The notes: a model not told the origin generated them from the sequence alone. DNA of 64,000 bases from Fodinisporobacter ferrooxydans (GCF_022818495.1 NZ_CP089291.1:1045536-1109535); one strand, 5' to 3'; shown: positions 21,374-33,143, counted from the first letter of the stretch. Program-made: numbers and translations.

Positions 21374-21677
21374 GTAAAATCCTTTTTGTTAATCCTCGAT
21401 TTCGTGAAGTTATTTGTGTGTATTATGTGTATCTCCAATGTCTTCAAACATGGAAATCCATTGACAAATCCTTCGATCGATCCCTGGAAATCAATATATT
21501 GGGCAATTCCTTACATGACAATTCCTTAAGTGCGCGTTCAAAACTTTCATGGCCTTATGGCCACCACATTGAATGAAAATGTTATTTTCGTATAAAAGGC
21601 AGTTAAGTAAGGCACAACGAAAGAAAAACAAAATAAGGCATATCCCCCCAGAAAATATAAAGGAAGTATGCCTTATA

Positions 21678-21832
21678 GAGGATGTTCAAAAAGTAGTCAA
21701 AACTCCACGGCGGATTGCTTTGTCGAATCCCCAAAAGGCTTACTCATGTACCAAACACGTACACTCCGTCGCCTTTTCGTGCTTCGACTTCGCACTCCTT
21801 GTGTCTTACTTGATCACTTTTTGAACACTCAC
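21678..21832 (+). mobile_element. MITE-like element, copy C (full length, 155 bp)
   Basis: Same ends and length as copy B, with scattered substitutions. Flanked by TTATA at 21673-21677 and 21833-21837. That differs from the TATTA flanks of copies A and B, which shows the flanks are target duplications and not part of the element. Confidence 0.92.
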
Positions 21833-21897
21833 TTATAATAAAAAATAGAAACAAAAGAATGTCCCGCGCTTAAGCGATGCATTTTTATACTATGTGA

Positions 21898-22206
21898 TTA
21901 AAACATATATCGCATAGCGAGCTTTGCTTCTTCTGACATCATTTCTTTATTCCATGGGGGATCAAAAACAAGATTGACATCGACCGTTTCCACATCGCCG
22001 GCTTTCTTGACAGCTTCGATTACTTGCTGACGAATCCCTTCAAAAGCAGGACATCCCATCGTCGTCAAAGTCATGGTAATCTTCACATGTTTTTTCTCTT
22101 CATCGATATCGATTCCGTATACCATCCCCATATTGACGATGTCAATTTTGATTTCAGGATCGAGTACGTCCATTAAATTCTCGCGAACTTGTTCTTCTGT
22201 AATCAT
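21898..22206 (-). CDS. SufT-like MIP18/PaaD-family Fe-S assembly protein
   Basis: 102 residues from the ATG at 22206 (GGAGGGG 7 bases upstream). DUF59/MIP18 domain: DPEIKIDIVNMGMVYGI, TLTTMGCPAFEGI with the conserved cysteine, and LVFDPPWNKEMMSEEAK. Proteins of this type assist Fe-S cluster maturation in Bacillota. It is near but not in the suf operon; 670 bases with a MITE separate them, though both are on the minus strand, with this gene upstream. Confidence 0.9.
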   Translation of the reverse strand: MITEEQVRENLMDVLDPEIKIDIVNMGMVYGIDIDEEKKHVKITMTLTTMGCPAFEGIRQQVIEAVKKAGDVETVDVNLVFDPPWNKEMMSEEAKLAMRYMF

Positions 22207-22327
22207 TCGTCTACCCCTCCTCGACAACTATATTTCCACAATGGTAAAAGCACCTTCTCTGCGAAATCCCTAAGCATAGCTACATTATACCAAGGTACTG
22301 CAAGAAGGTGCACATGTACTGATCAAA

Positions 22328-22972
22328 TTAAGCTTTTCGGTTGTTCCAATCCGATAAGAAACGCTCGATGCCTTGGTCTGTCAACGGATGTTTGATCATT
22401 TTATCAATAATGGAATATGGCACTGTTGCAATATGCGCTCCAGCCAGAGCCGCCTGTGTAACATGAATCGGATGACGTACGCTGGCCGTGATAATTTCGG
22501 TTTCCAATTGGTGAATTTTAAATATATCGGAAATATCCTGAATCAATGGAATTCCATCTTGATTTATATCATCCAAACGACCCACAAAAGGACTTACATA
22601 GGTTGCCCCAGCCCTTGCTGCCAAGAGTGCCTGATTGGCGCTGAAAATCAATGTTACGTTTGTTCGGATCCCATTTTTCGAAAATTGATGTGTTGCTTTT
22701 AATCCTTCTGCTGTCATTGGCACTTTTATCACAATATTCGGCGACAATTGCGCAAGTTTTTCTCCTTCTTCAATCATGCCTTTGGAATCAAGAGAAATCA
22801 CTTCTGCACTAATCGGCCCATCGACAATTGAGATTATCTCTTTTAACGTTTCTACAAAATCCTTCCCTTCTTTTGCAACAAGGCTCGGATTCGTCGTAAC
22901 GCCAGCGATAACTCCTAAACTATGAGCTTTTCGAATTTCATCGACATTTGCTGTATCAATAAAAAATTTCAT
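22328..22972 (-). CDS. tal: Transaldolase / fructose-6-phosphate aldolase family protein
   Basis: 214-residue short transaldolase (TalC/Fsa subfamily; B. subtilis ywjH). Starts [14 protein letters not shown], contains [13 protein letters not shown], and the Schiff-base lysine in NIVIKVPMT, then [26 protein letters not shown]. Short members can act as transaldolase or fructose-6-phosphate aldolase; which one cannot be decided here. It follows fba in order and strand as in B. subtilis. Confidence 0.95.
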   Translation of the reverse strand: MKFFIDTANVDEIRKAHSLGVIAGVTTNPSLVAKEGKDFVETLKEIISIVDGPISAEVISLDSKGMIEEGEKLAQLSPNIVIKVPMTAEGLKATHQFSKNGIRTNVTLIFSANQALLAARAGATYVSPFVGRLDDINQDGIPLIQDISDIFKIHQLETEIITASVRHPIHVTQAALAGAHIATVPYSIIDKMIKHPLTDQGIERFLSDWNNRKA

Positions 22973-23012
22973 GCGTTTCTCTCCCTTGCAGTCTCCTATT
23001 CCTAGCCTTGAA

Positions 23013-23876
23013 TTAGGCCTTGCCGTTTGACCCGAATTCGCGGATCTTGCCTTTCACTGTTTCCTTAATTGCATCCCGGGCAGGCCCCAGATATTTGCGC
23101 GGATCATATAAGTCGGGTTTTTCAGCAAGAACCTTGCGAACGGTTGCTGCGGAAGCCAATTGATTCTCTGTGTTTACGTTGATTTTTGCTGTACCTAAAG
23201 AGATGGCCCGCTGAATGTCATGTGTTGGAATCCCAGTACCGCCATGCAATACAAGAGGTACTCCAGTCAATTTCATAACTTCCTCCATACGGTCAAAACC
23301 TAACTTCGGTTCCCCTTTATAAGGTCCGTGAACAGATCCCAGCGCAGGTGCAAAACAATCAACGCCTGTTTCTCTTACGAGGCGATCGCATTCTGCAGGA
23401 ATAGCGTACATGGCATCCGCTTCATCCACGCTTAAATCGTCTTCCTGACCGCCGATACGACCAAGTTCCGCTTCCACAGACACGCCAAGAATACGGGCAA
23501 CTTCCACTACTTTCTTGGTCAACGCGATATTTTCGTCCAGCGGATGGTGAGAGCCATCGATCATGACGGAAGTAAAGCCGGCATGTATGGCTTTTACACA
23601 ATTTGCAAAACTCGAACCATGATCCAAATGAATCGCAACCGGAACCGTAATGTTGTACTCTTGCATCAAGTTCTTTACCATGCCGACAACAAACTTGAAG
23701 CCTCCCATATATTTCGCAGCGCCTTCACTGACACCAAGAATGACAGGGGACTGTTCTTCCTGCGCCGCCAGCAGAATCGCCTGCGTAAACTCCAAGTTGT
23801 TAATATTAAATTGCCCAACTGCATACTTGCCTTCAACTGCTTTCTGCAACATGCCAGTCATTGAAACCAAAGCCAT
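23013..23876 (-). CDS. fba: Fructose-bisphosphate aldolase, class II
   Basis: Zinc-dependent aldolase of glycolysis and gluconeogenesis. 287 residues. Metal and substrate motifs: [46 protein letters not shown], and [15 protein letters not shown]. Good AGGGAGG ribosome binding site. A TATACT -10-like hexamer is present at 23915-23920 but the matching -35 is weak. tal follows 40 bases later. Confidence 0.97.
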   Translation of the reverse strand: MALVSMTGMLQKAVEGKYAVGQFNINNLEFTQAILLAAQEEQSPVILGVSEGAAKYMGGFKFVVGMVKNLMQEYNITVPVAIHLDHGSSFANCVKAIHAGFTSVMIDGSHHPLDENIALTKKVVEVARILGVSVEAELGRIGGQEDDLSVDEADAMYAIPAECDRLVRETGVDCFAPALGSVHGPYKGEPKLGFDRMEEVMKLTGVPLVLHGGTGIPTHDIQRAISLGTAKINVNTENQLASAATVRKVLAEKPDLYDPRKYLGPARDAIKETVKGKIREFGSNGKA

Positions 23877-24157
23877 ATTATGTATACCTCCCTAAATCTC
23901 TTCAGTTCATTCAGTATACCACGTTTTGCAACTTTTCGCCTTTTCCGTTCATCTTCATTTGTATGATATCCGCCCAAAAAATTTTAATACGGCATTTAAT
24001 ACCTGTTCCTTCCGAAAATTCGAAACAGGTAAAGCCTGATAACGCTTTATGTATATGGATGTATAATGTATGTATATTTATAATTCCGTTGCATTGCATA
24101 TCCCCATGCATATCCTCATGTATATCCCAATTGCATCCAATTCAACGATTGTTCGCT

Positions 24158-24556
24158 CTATGCGGACTGATCGACCGAATCAGGGAGCGCTCGTACATGG
24201 TGATTGACGCAAGACCGTAATTCATCGATATCAAACGGTTTCGTAAAATGCGCCAATGCACCCAGCTCTGTTGCTTCTTTAATCAAATCCAATTCTCCAT
24301 ATGCGGTCATCATGATTACTTTAATATCCGGGACCAAGTTTCGAACATGTCTTAAAATCTCCAACCCATCCATTCCAGGTATTTTCATATCCAACAATAC
24401 AAGACTCGGTTTTTCTTTTTTTACAATTTCTAATGCAATATGACCGTTAGGAGCTTGGAAAATTGTGTACCCTTCCTTCTCCAGGACTTCTTGCAAAAGC
24501 ACCCGGATACCATATTGATCATCCACAATCAAAATCGTTTGTTCCACAAAGTTCAT
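24158..24556 (-). CDS. spo0F: Sporulation phosphorelay response regulator Spo0F
   Basis: Single receiver domain that carries phosphate from sporulation kinases to Spo0B. 132 residues. Acidic pocket in [14 protein letters not shown], phosphoacceptor Asp in [14 protein letters not shown], Thr in MMTAYGE and Lys in [11 protein letters not shown]. No output domain. A TTCACG-17-TATATA promoter candidate lies at 24582-24610. Order pyrG-spo0F-fba is as in B. subtilis; ywjG is missing. Confidence 0.95.
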   Translation of the reverse strand: MNFVEQTILIVDDQYGIRVLLQEVLEKEGYTIFQAPNGHIALEIVKKEKPSLVLLDMKIPGMDGLEILRHVRNLVPDIKVIMMTAYGELDLIKEATELGALAHFTKPFDIDELRSCVNHHVRALPDSVDQSA

Positions 24557-24581
24557 CTCCCTCCACCATGAATATGACTGT

Positions 24582-24610
24582 TATATATTGTTAACGTACA
24601 TATTCGTGAA
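24582..24610 (-). promoter_or_regulatory. Candidate promoter of spo0F
   Basis: Minus strand TTCACG (24605-24610), 17-base spacer, TATATA (24582-24587). I did not find a convincing sigma-H or 0A-box match. Confidence 0.35.
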
Positions 24611-24644
24611 TATTTTCTGAATTCCTTTTTTCTCCTTTCAAAAT

Positions 24645-24696
24645 TGAAAAAATATAAAAACCTGCCAAATCGTAACAATCGGTGATTTGGCAGGTT
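24645..24696 (-). terminator. Terminator after pyrG
   Basis: 13-bp perfect stem AACCTGCCAAATC/GATTTGGCAGGTT, then TTTTATATTTTTT on the minus strand. It begins 16 bases after the pyrG stop. Confidence 0.9.
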
Positions 24697-24711
24697 ACTA
24701 TCTTGAAAGAT

Positions 24712-26455
<1,744 letters not shown>

Positions 26456-26489
26456 CATCATCATTATTAACCGTTCTATATCCTAAAGT

Positions 26490-26518
26490 ATATTACAGTC
26501 GATTGCACTGTTAGTCAA
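26490..26518 (-). promoter_or_regulatory. Sigma-A promoter of pyrG
   Basis: Minus strand TTGACT (26513-26518), 17-base spacer, TAATAT (26490-26495). Predicted start near 26483 with the initial transcript GGAUAUAG. Confidence 0.7.
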
Positions 26519-26530
26519 GTAAATCTATAT

Positions 26531-26555
26531 GACAAATAAACCGCGCAAAGCGCGG
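26531..26555 (-). terminator. Terminator after rpoE
   Basis: CCGCGC/GCGCGG with a 3-base loop followed by TTTATTTGTC on the minus strand. Confidence 0.7.
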
Positions 26556-26584
26556 CTTATATATGTCAAATCTATACGCTGAAA

Positions 26585-27127
26585 TTAGATATCTTCTTCC
26601 TCTTCGTCAAGCTCTTCGCTTTCCTCTTCCTGCAATTCATCAAGAGATTCCTCGTCAATCAAAGATTCTTCTTCTTCCTCTTCATCAATATCAAAGTCTT
26701 CATCATCCGGTGCGACTTCATCATCTTCATCAAAGGAATCAAAATCATCCTCTTCACTATTGATGTCATCATACAGTTCTTCATCTTCGTCATCGTAAAA
26801 ATCTTCATCAACATCTTTACGTATAAATCCTTTGGGTCCTGTACTCTTTTCCATGGTCTTATCAACCGGGTACCAGCGTTTCAATCCCCAGATGTTATTG
26901 CCGATGCAAATAAATCTACCATCGATGTTGATTTCTGTATATAAACGAGCAATAATTTCGTTAATTTCAGTTTCCGATAACTTACGAACCTTTGCAACTT
27001 CCTGCATCAGATCCCGATAATAAATAGGCTCATTCGTATTGCGCAAAATTTCATACGCAATATCTACAAGTGCCATTTCTTCCAATTCTTCTTCACTAAA
27101 CCGCAATACTCGAGCTTCGTCAGCCAT
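26585..27127 (-). CDS. rpoE: RNA polymerase delta subunit
   Basis: Small RNA polymerase subunit of Gram-positives that helps recycle polymerase and lowers initial-complex stability. 180 residues: folded N-terminal HARE-HTH domain (residues about 10-90, MALVDIAYEILRNTNEPIYYRDLM, ending NIWGLKRWYP) and a long, disordered, almost purely acidic tail rich in Asp/Glu. The tail makes the coding DNA a GAA/GAT repeat-like tract. Gene order rpoE-pyrG is as in B. subtilis. Confidence 0.95.
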   Translation of the reverse strand: MADEARVLRFSEEELEEMALVDIAYEILRNTNEPIYYRDLMQEVAKVRKLSETEINEIIARLYTEINIDGRFICIGNNIWGLKRWYPVDKTMEKSTGPKGFIRKDVDEDFYDDEDEELYDDINSEEDDFDSFDEDDEVAPDDEDFDIDEEEEEESLIDEESLDELQEEESEELDEEEEDI

Positions 27128-27365
27128 TTTCTACACTCCTTCTAACATCCGGCAGATGTGCAGCAATCTACAACCAAAAAGACAATATTATGTAATGATA
27201 ACCATATTTTAGAAAACTATGCATATGAAACAAATACAGTCAAACATATTTGTCCTTCTTTTCAATACTACGTATACAAAAGATTCTTGAATTTGGTATG
27301 GAAAACAAGAAAAATGAAGGACAGTGCGAGAATTATAACACATTTCACTGCCCTAGTCACGAATT

Positions 27366-28355
27366 TCAGGAAAAATTATCTTTCTTGCCAAGCAGGTCTG
27401 CGATGAATGTTTTCGCTAGTTTTTTTGCCAATTGCTCTAATTGATAGGAATGTGTCGGCAACTGTCCGATTGTTTTTTGCAAATCTGCTTGGGCAGCCCG
27501 TACTTGACGATCCAATTCCCCAAGCAATAAATGCACCCATTGTCCGGCCTGTTTGAGCTTTCGAACTTCAGTTGCCGCATCTGTTTGCAAAAACTCTGCA
27601 TGCCCACATATTGCTTTCCATAGCGATACAATCGGGTCTTCCTTCTGAAACGTCGGTTGATTTTGATACTGGGGCAAAATCGTTCGGACAATCGGAGGAC
27701 GCCAAGCTTTATGTGTCAAATCCAGCATATCCTCGATTTGCCTGACCGTCCGATCCGATCCCGGCAAATCTGACTTATTGACGACAAAAATATCCGCTAC
27801 TTCCATAATGCCTGCTTTTGCCGCTTGAATTTGATCACCTGCCGCCGGACTTGTCACCACGACAACCGTCTGTACTGTATACATGACATCAAGTTCCGAC
27901 TGCCCGACTCCCACCGTTTCTACAAGGATGGTATCACATCCATATGCATCAAGTGTCTGGATCGCCCGTTTGGTAGAGCGGGATAAGCCTCCCAAGCTGC
28001 CGCGCGTACCCATGCTTCGAATAAATACATACGGATCGAGGGCATGCGCATTCATACGAACCCTATCCCCTAAAATGGCTCCTCCGGAAAACGGACTGGA
28101 CGGATCGACTGCAATTACCCCCACATTCTGCCCGATCTGCCGCAAATACCGTACCAATACATCTGTGAGAGTGCTTTTTCCCACTCCGGGAGGACCTGTC
28201 AACCCAATGACCCTGGCATTTCCCGAATACGGCAGCAGCCCTGCCATGATTTCATCAACAATTGGATCTTCGTTGTCGATTAGCGTGATTGTCCGGGCCA
28301 CTGCACGACGATCACCTGCGCGTATTCCATGAATAAGACGGTCTGTATATTCCAT
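27366..28355 (-). CDS. meaB: Methylmalonyl-CoA mutase-associated GTPase MeaB (ArgK family)
   Basis: G3E-family GTPase that loads and protects B12-dependent acyl-CoA mutases. 329 residues. Walker A GLTGPPGVGKST (51-62), ILVETVGVGQSELD (Walker B region), and base-recognition NKSD in IFVVNKSDLPG. It ends an operon with four beta-oxidation-type genes, 18 bases after acd. No mutase subunit is in the window, so its client (methylmalonyl- or isobutyryl-CoA mutase) is presumably elsewhere. Confidence 0.92.
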   Translation of the reverse strand: MEYTDRLIHGIRAGDRRAVARTITLIDNEDPIVDEIMAGLLPYSGNARVIGLTGPPGVGKSTLTDVLVRYLRQIGQNVGVIAVDPSSPFSGGAILGDRVRMNAHALDPYVFIRSMGTRGSLGGLSRSTKRAIQTLDAYGCDTILVETVGVGQSELDVMYTVQTVVVVTSPAAGDQIQAAKAGIMEVADIFVVNKSDLPGSDRTVRQIEDMLDLTHKAWRPPIVRTILPQYQNQPTFQKEDPIVSLWKAICGHAEFLQTDAATEVRKLKQAGQWVHLLLGELDRQVRAAQADLQKTIGQLPTHSYQLEQLAKKLAKTFIADLLGKKDNFS

Positions 28356-28372
28356 ATGGACGCAAATTCACC

Positions 28373-29524
28373 TTAATCCTTTAATAAATAGCGGGAAATA
28401 ACCATCCGCTGCACTTCATTCGTACCCTCATAAATTTGCGTGATTTTGGCGTCACGCATAAACCTCTCTACCGGATATTCGCGAGTATACCCGTATCCGC
28501 CAAAAATCTGTACAGCTTCTGTAGTTATTTCCATCGCAGCATCCGATGCGAATACTTTCGACATGGCAGAAGCTTTTCCGTACTCCAACCCTTGATCCTC
28601 CAGCCAGGCCGCCTGGTATGTAAGCAAACGGGCTGCTTCAATCTTTGTCGCCATATCGGCAAGTTTAAACTGTATGGCTTGAAAACCGGAAATCGCTTGC
28701 CCAAACTGTTCGCGCTGTTTCGCATAGGCAGTCGCCGCATCCAGTGCGCCCTGCGCAATCCCTAATGCTTGCGCGGCAATTCCATTTCGGCCGCCATCCA
28801 ATGTCATCATTGCAATCTTGAATCCGTAACCTTCCGATCCTAACATGTTCTCCACCGGTACTCGACAATGATCAAAATGCAATTGCAATGTAGGCGACGA
28901 CTTGATTCCCATTTTCTTTTCTTTCTGGCCAAACGAAAACCCCGGAGTACCTTTCTCAACGATAAACGCGCTGATCCCCCGCGATCCCTTGCTTGCATCC
29001 GTAACAGCAAACACGATGTAGATCTCCGCTTCTCCGCCGTTCGTTATAAATACTTTACTGCCATTCAAAATATAAGAATCTCCATCCCGGACGGCAGTTG
29101 TCTTCATGGCGCCTGCGTCAGTGCCGGATCCGGGTTCTGTCAAACAGTAGGCGCCCATTTTTGTACCTTCCGCCAGCGCCCGCAAATAGGTTTGCTTTTG
29201 CTCTTCCGTACCAAATTTATAAATGGGCCAACCGGCTAGCGATGTTTGCACAGATAGCGTGACACCGGTAGACGCACAGACTCTTGATAATTCTTCAATC
29301 GCAATCACATAGCTGACAAAATCCATTCCTGCCCCGCCGTATTCTTCCGGCCAAGGGATTCCTGTCAACCCGATGTCGGCCATTTTCTCAAAGATTCCCC
29401 GATCAAACTCTTCCTTTTCGTCCCGCTCGGAAGCACTGGGAGCTACTTCTTTTTGCGCAAAATCCCGTACCAACTTTTGAATGGCCTTTTGGTCTTCTGA
29501 TAATAGAAAGTTCACTTTGTCCAA
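28373..29524 (-). CDS. Short-chain acyl-CoA dehydrogenase
   Basis: FAD enzyme forming trans-2-enoyl-CoA. 383 residues, full length. Signatures [20 protein letters not shown] and the C-terminal catalytic-base region [19 protein letters not shown] with Glu366, the position used by butyryl-CoA and other short-chain dehydrogenases. TTG start with AGGAAG upstream. It lies downstream of crotonase and upstream of meaB in one operon. B. subtilis MmgC or AcdA are the nearest functional comparisons. Substrate chain length is inferred only. Confidence 0.93.
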   Translation of the reverse strand: MDKVNFLLSEDQKAIQKLVRDFAQKEVAPSASERDEKEEFDRGIFEKMADIGLTGIPWPEEYGGAGMDFVSYVIAIEELSRVCASTGVTLSVQTSLAGWPIYKFGTEEQKQTYLRALAEGTKMGAYCLTEPGSGTDAGAMKTTAVRDGDSYILNGSKVFITNGGEAEIYIVFAVTDASKGSRGISAFIVEKGTPGFSFGQKEKKMGIKSSPTLQLHFDHCRVPVENMLGSEGYGFKIAMMTLDGGRNGIAAQALGIAQGALDAATAYAKQREQFGQAISGFQAIQFKLADMATKIEAARLLTYQAAWLEDQGLEYGKASAMSKVFASDAAMEITTEAVQIFGGYGYTREYPVERFMRDAKITQIYEGTNEVQRMVISRYLLKD

Positions 29525-29549
29525 CTCGCTTCCTTAGTATAGATGGTCG

Positions 29550-30326
29550 TTAAAATTTCGGCGAACGCTTTTCAATAAATGCCTGAAACCCCTCTGCGTG
29601 CTCATCTACGGAGAAACTCAACGCAAACATTTCTGCCTCATACTTTAACCCACGATCCAGATCCATCTGTGTCCCTTCATTGACGGCCTGTTTGGAAAGT
29701 CCCACGGCACATTTGCTCTGCTTGCAAATACGCTCCGCCATGCTGCGTGAGAAATTCAGCAGCTCCTCTTTTTCGACTACATGATTGACAAGCCCAATCG
29801 AAAGTGCCCGTTCAGCGGAAATCATATCACCGGTAAACAAGATTTCTTTCGCAATGCCGGAACCTACCAAACGCGGCAGCCTTTGCGTTCCGCCATACCC
29901 CGCCGTAATGCCTAGCTTCACTTCCGGCTGTCCGAATTTTGCATGTGCTGCAGCAATGCGAATATCACAGGCCATCGCCAGTTCGCATCCGCCTCCGAGT
30001 GCGAACCCATTGACAGCCGCAATGGTGGGCTTGGGCAATCGTTCCAGCTTTGTACACACCGATTGCCCAAACAGTGCCAATGCACGTGCTTCCATGACAG
30101 AATACGCTTGCATTTCTTTAATATCCGCACCGGCTACAAATGATTTTTCACCGGCTCCAGTTACGATCACACAACGAATTTCATCGTTTTGCGCAATTTG
30201 ATCAAGTATCTGATCCAATTCTTGCAGGAGTTCTCTGTTCAACGCATTCAATGCCTTTGGACGATTGAATGTCAGAATGGCAATTTGGCCTTCCCGATCG
30301 AATAAAACATAGTTGTTTTCACTCAT
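29550..30326 (-). CDS. Enoyl-CoA hydratase (crotonase family)
   Basis: Adds water to trans-2-enoyl-CoA to give L-3-hydroxyacyl-CoA. 258 residues. Oxyanion-hole segments KSFVAGADIKEM and NGFALGGGCELAMACD. Both catalytic glutamates are present, Glu115 in GGGCE and Glu135 in GQPEVKLGI, as in true hydratases. GCGGGAG ribosome binding site, 17 bases after hbd. Confidence 0.94.
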   Translation of the reverse strand: MSENNYVLFDREGQIAILTFNRPKALNALNRELLQELDQILDQIAQNDEIRCVIVTGAGEKSFVAGADIKEMQAYSVMEARALALFGQSVCTKLERLPKPTIAAVNGFALGGGCELAMACDIRIAAAHAKFGQPEVKLGITAGYGGTQRLPRLVGSGIAKEILFTGDMISAERALSIGLVNHVVEKEELLNFSRSMAERICKQSKCAVGLSKQAVNEGTQMDLDRGLKYEAEMFALSFSVDEHAEGFQAFIEKRSPKF

Positions 30327-30343
30327 TTCCGACTCCCGCCTTC

Positions 30344-31198
30344 CTACTCATATCGATAGAATCCGCGACCTGTCTTCCGTCCAAGCCATCCAGCCTTCAC
30401 ATATTTCCTCAAAAGCGGACAAGGGCGATATTTTGAATCCCGAAAGCCTTCATACAATACTTCCATGATGGCGAGACATGTATCCAGTCCGATAAAATCG
30501 GCTAATGTCAAAGGACCCATGGGGTGGTTCATCCCCAGCTTCATCACTTCATCGATCGCTTCCGGTGCGGCAACACCTTCATATACGCAATAGATTGCTT
30601 CATTGATCATTGGCAATAAGATGCGATTGGACACGAATCCCGGGAAATCATTGACGGATACCGGAATTTTGCCCATTTGTTTGGCTAATTCTTCTACGGT
30701 TTGATAGACTTCATCCGTCGTGGCCAATCCACGTATCACTTCTACCAGCTTCATTACTGGAACCGGATTCATAAAGTGCATGCCGATTACCCGTTCCGGA
30801 CGGTTGGTCACCGCAGCAATTTCCGTAATCGGCAATGAGGACGTATTCGTTGCAAGTATCGCCTCATGTTGACACACTTGGTCCAATTTACGAAAAATAT
30901 CCGCTTTAATCTGCATATTTTCTGTCGCTGCTTCTACCACAAAGTCTGCTTCCGCCGCATGCTCAAGAGAAGTAGAAGACTGTATGTTTTGCAGAATCGC
31001 CGTTTTTTCCGCTTCCGTCAGTTTTCCCTTCTCTACATTTTTGCCGAGCAGTCTCGCAATGGTTTGCATACCGCGATTTACATATTCATCTTTGATATCG
31101 TGCAAAACGACATTCAATCCCGCCTGTGCAGCTACCTGTGCAATTCCGGCACCCATTTGTCCCGCTCCAACAACCAGCACTTTTTGGATTGTCAACAT
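30344..31198 (-). CDS. 3-hydroxybutyryl-CoA dehydrogenase
   Basis: NAD(P)-dependent oxidation of 3-hydroxyacyl-CoA or the reverse reduction. Starts at the ATG at 31198 (GAAGGAG 5 bases upstream), 284 residues. Rossmann motif [19 protein letters not shown], catalytic His in [17 protein letters not shown], and the C-terminal helical domain ending GRGFYRYE. MmgB/Hbd type. Same operon as thiolase and crotonase. Confidence 0.95.
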   Translation of the reverse strand: MLTIQKVLVVGAGQMGAGIAQVAAQAGLNVVLHDIKDEYVNRGMQTIARLLGKNVEKGKLTEAEKTAILQNIQSSTSLEHAAEADFVVEAATENMQIKADIFRKLDQVCQHEAILATNTSSLPITEIAAVTNRPERVIGMHFMNPVPVMKLVEVIRGLATTDEVYQTVEELAKQMGKIPVSVNDFPGFVSNRILLPMINEAIYCVYEGVAAPEAIDEVMKLGMNHPMGPLTLADFIGLDTCLAIMEVLYEGFRDSKYRPCPLLRKYVKAGWLGRKTGRGFYRYE

Positions 31199-31253
31199 GT
31201 TCACTCCTTCTATCTCGATGTATCATCCATTTGCTTATCCCTGGCTTATTTCT

Positions 31254-32438
31254 TTACTGCTTCACTTCCAGCAATACTGCATCCCCTTGCGCCGCTCCGC
31301 TGCAGATGGCTGCGATCCCCAGTCCGCCGCCACGCCTGCGCAATTCATAAATCAATGTCATTACAATCCTGGCTCCGCTTGCGCCAATCGGATGGCCAAA
31401 CGCAATGGCTCCGCCATTGACATTCACTTTGTCGTAATTCAGGCCGAGGAGTTTACCGCTTGTCAAAACAACTGCAGCAAACGCTTCGTTCAACTCAAAC
31501 AAATCGATATCGCTCAGTTTTAGTTGATGTTTTTGCAATAATTTTTGGATTGCCAAAGCAGGTGTTGTAGCTATATACGGTGCAGGAGCACCCACCTCCG
31601 CATGCCCCAGAATGGTCGCAAGAGGCTGTTTGCCTAATGCATGCGCCCTTCCCTCCGACATGACCAGCAATGCGCCTGCTCCGTCATTGACACCTGGCGC
31701 ATTCCCTGCTGTAATCGATCCGTCTTTCGCAAACACGGGAGGCAAGCTCCTCAGTGTATCTAAGGAAGTGTTCGGACGCGGACATTCATCCGCATCCACC
31801 CGTATAGTTTCTCCCTTTTTACCGGGAACTTCGACTGCTACGATTTCCTCCGTAAAAATCCCGTTCTTTTGCGCCGAGATGGCAAATTGTTGGCTGCGCA
31901 CCGCATACACATCCTGCTCTTCTCTTGTAATGCCATATTCTTTTGCCACTTCACTGCCGTGAACTGCCATATGAACACCGTCAAAGGCGCATCGCAACCC
32001 ATCGTGGATCATCAAATCCACTACGCTCGCATCTCCCATGCGCATGCCGAATCTCGCTCTGGGCAGCGAATATGGGGCATTTGACATGCTTTCCATACCG
32101 CCGGCCAGAATGACATCCGCATCATGTGCACGAATCAACTGATCAGCTAAAGTCACTGCCCTTAGCCCGGATGCGCATACTTTATTGATTGTCTCCGTAG
32201 GCGTTGTCCAAGGCAGTCCGGCGTTTCTTGCTGCTTGCCGGGAGGGAATCTGGCCCGCACCCGCCTGCAAAACCATGCCCATGATCACTTCATCGACCTG
32301 TTCCGGCTCCACCGCTGCTCTCTCCATGGCCGCTTTCAAAACTACTCCGCCTAAATCAACCGCCCTCAAACCGGATAAGCTTCCGCCAAATTTCCCAAAT
32401 GGTGTCCGTGCCGCACTCACTATGACCGATCTTCCCAT
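31254..32438 (-). CDS. Acetyl-CoA acetyltransferase (thiolase)
   Basis: Condenses two acetyl-CoA or cleaves 3-ketoacyl-CoA. 394 residues, first gene of the operon. Nucleophile Cys88 in [11 protein letters not shown], His349 in [14 protein letters not shown], and second catalytic Cys379 in [13 protein letters not shown]. The usual CxGGGxG after the second cysteine reads CSGAAQG here. GGGAGG ribosome binding site. A TetR-type operator lies 44-59 bases upstream of the start. Together with hbd, crotonase and acd this makes a complete four-step cycle of short-chain beta-oxidation, or butyryl-CoA synthesis run in reverse. Confidence 0.95.
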   Translation of the reverse strand: MGRSVIVSAARTPFGKFGGSLSGLRAVDLGGVVLKAAMERAAVEPEQVDEVIMGMVLQAGAGQIPSRQAARNAGLPWTTPTETINKVCASGLRAVTLADQLIRAHDADVILAGGMESMSNAPYSLPRARFGMRMGDASVVDLMIHDGLRCAFDGVHMAVHGSEVAKEYGITREEQDVYAVRSQQFAISAQKNGIFTEEIVAVEVPGKKGETIRVDADECPRPNTSLDTLRSLPPVFAKDGSITAGNAPGVNDGAGALLVMSEGRAHALGKQPLATILGHAEVGAPAPYIATTPALAIQKLLQKHQLKLSDIDLFELNEAFAAVVLTSGKLLGLNYDKVNVNGGAIAFGHPIGASGARIVMTLIYELRRRGGGLGIAAICSGAAQGDAVLLEVKQ

Positions 32439-32481
32439 TGACGAAACCTCCCAAAAGCAAGTCTTAAAATTGGCTATATAC

Positions 32482-32497
32482 TACCAAACGGTCGGTA
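32482..32497. promoter_or_regulatory. TetR-type operator in front of the beta-oxidation operon
   Basis: The minus strand reads TACCGACCGTTTGGTA. It is an imperfect palindrome that fits, from memory, the TACCGACCGNTNGGTN consensus of the Thermus TetR regulator PfmR (fatty-acid and phenylacetate degradation). It lies directly upstream of the thiolase start, overlapping the expected promoter. No tetR gene is in the window. Confidence 0.65.
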
Positions 32498-32645
32498 TAT
32501 ATGTATAAAGAAAGCAACCTGCGTATTCTCTACTATTACATATACATATACATGTTTTTCTTGAAAAAAGCGATATGGGAATTTTGTCAATATACACAAT
32601 TACTCGCGATTTCAATTTACAATCTCAACCAAACGGCAAAAATTG

Positions 32646-32675
32646 CAAAAAATAAAAACCTTCTTATGCAGAAGG
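32646..32675 (-). terminator. Terminator overlapping the GNAT stop codon
   Basis: CCTTC/GAAGG with the stop codon in its 7-base loop, followed by TTTTTATTTTTTG on the minus strand. Confidence 0.75.
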
Positions 32676-33143
32676 CTGTAATACTTGATTCATATAGACC
32701 ATTGCTGTTTCATCACAAACGGGAAACTTGCTGCAATTCATGCAATCTTTCCAAACCTTATGAGGCAGTGATTCTTTTTGAACAATTTCAAATCCAAGTT
32801 TTTCGAAAAAAGGCACTTGATACGTAAGAGCGATGACTTTTTCCAAACCTAGTTTTGCAGATTCTGCAATCAAGTGCACGACCAATTGCTTTCCAAGCCC
32901 TTGATTCACTGCTTTAGGATGAATGGCCAATGAACGTATTTCCGCCATGTCTTCCCATAATATATGCAATGCACCCAATCCAACGATTTCTCCTTCATCT
33001 TCAATCACTGTCATGGCATGCAAATTCTCATATAGCGATAACTTGGATCGAGGCAAAAGCAATCCTTTTTCCGCATAGTAATTTAACAATTGATAGATTG
33101 CTTCCACATCAGGAATGGTTGCTTTCCGAAATGTCGCCCCCAT
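32664..33143 (-). CDS. GNAT-family N-acetyltransferase (ArgA-like)
   Basis: About 159 residues from the ATG at 33143 (GGGGGT 8 bases upstream). Acetyl-CoA-binding motif AEIRSLAIHPKAVNQGLGKQLV is clear, followed by FFEKLGFEIV. The C-terminal DCMNCSKFPVCDETAM with three cysteines is typical of the short ArgA-like (COG1246) group. N-acetylglutamate synthesis is therefore possible, but the substrate cannot be fixed from sequence. It lies downstream of the Nudix gene. Confidence 0.82.
   Translation of the reverse strand: MGATFRKATIPDVEAIYQLLNYYAEKGLLLPRSKLSLYENLHAMTVIEDEGEIVGLGALHILWEDMAEIRSLAIHPKAVNQGLGKQLVVHLIAESAKLGLEKVIALTYQVPFFEKLGFEIVQKESLPHKVWKDCMNCSKFPVCDETAMVYMNQVLQPSA

Larger units (their letters stand above)
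21231..21897. other. Intergenic region upstream of sufC
   Basis: About 670 bases holding the suf promoter/operator and MITE copy C. A stretch near 21535 (AAGTGCGCGTTCAAAAC) weakly resembles the element right end and may be a relic. No credible gene. Confidence 0.5.

Noticed and set aside
21530-21550. Weak resemblance to the element right end
   Set aside because: Several mismatches in the diagnostic GTTCAAAAAGT core.
23960-24130. Repeated TATGTATAT/CATATCC runs, considered as a CRISPR-like or satellite array
   Set aside because: Irregular short motifs without unit length or spacers; simple sequence drift.
26590-26760. GAA/GAT-rich tract in rpoE, considered as a DNA repeat
   Set aside because: It is explained by the acidic tail of the delta subunit.
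31254-32438. Altered CxGGGxG motif of the thiolase (CSGAAQG) as a sign of lost activity
   Set aside because: All catalytic residues (Cys88, His349, Cys379) are intact and small-residue replacement is tolerated in the family.
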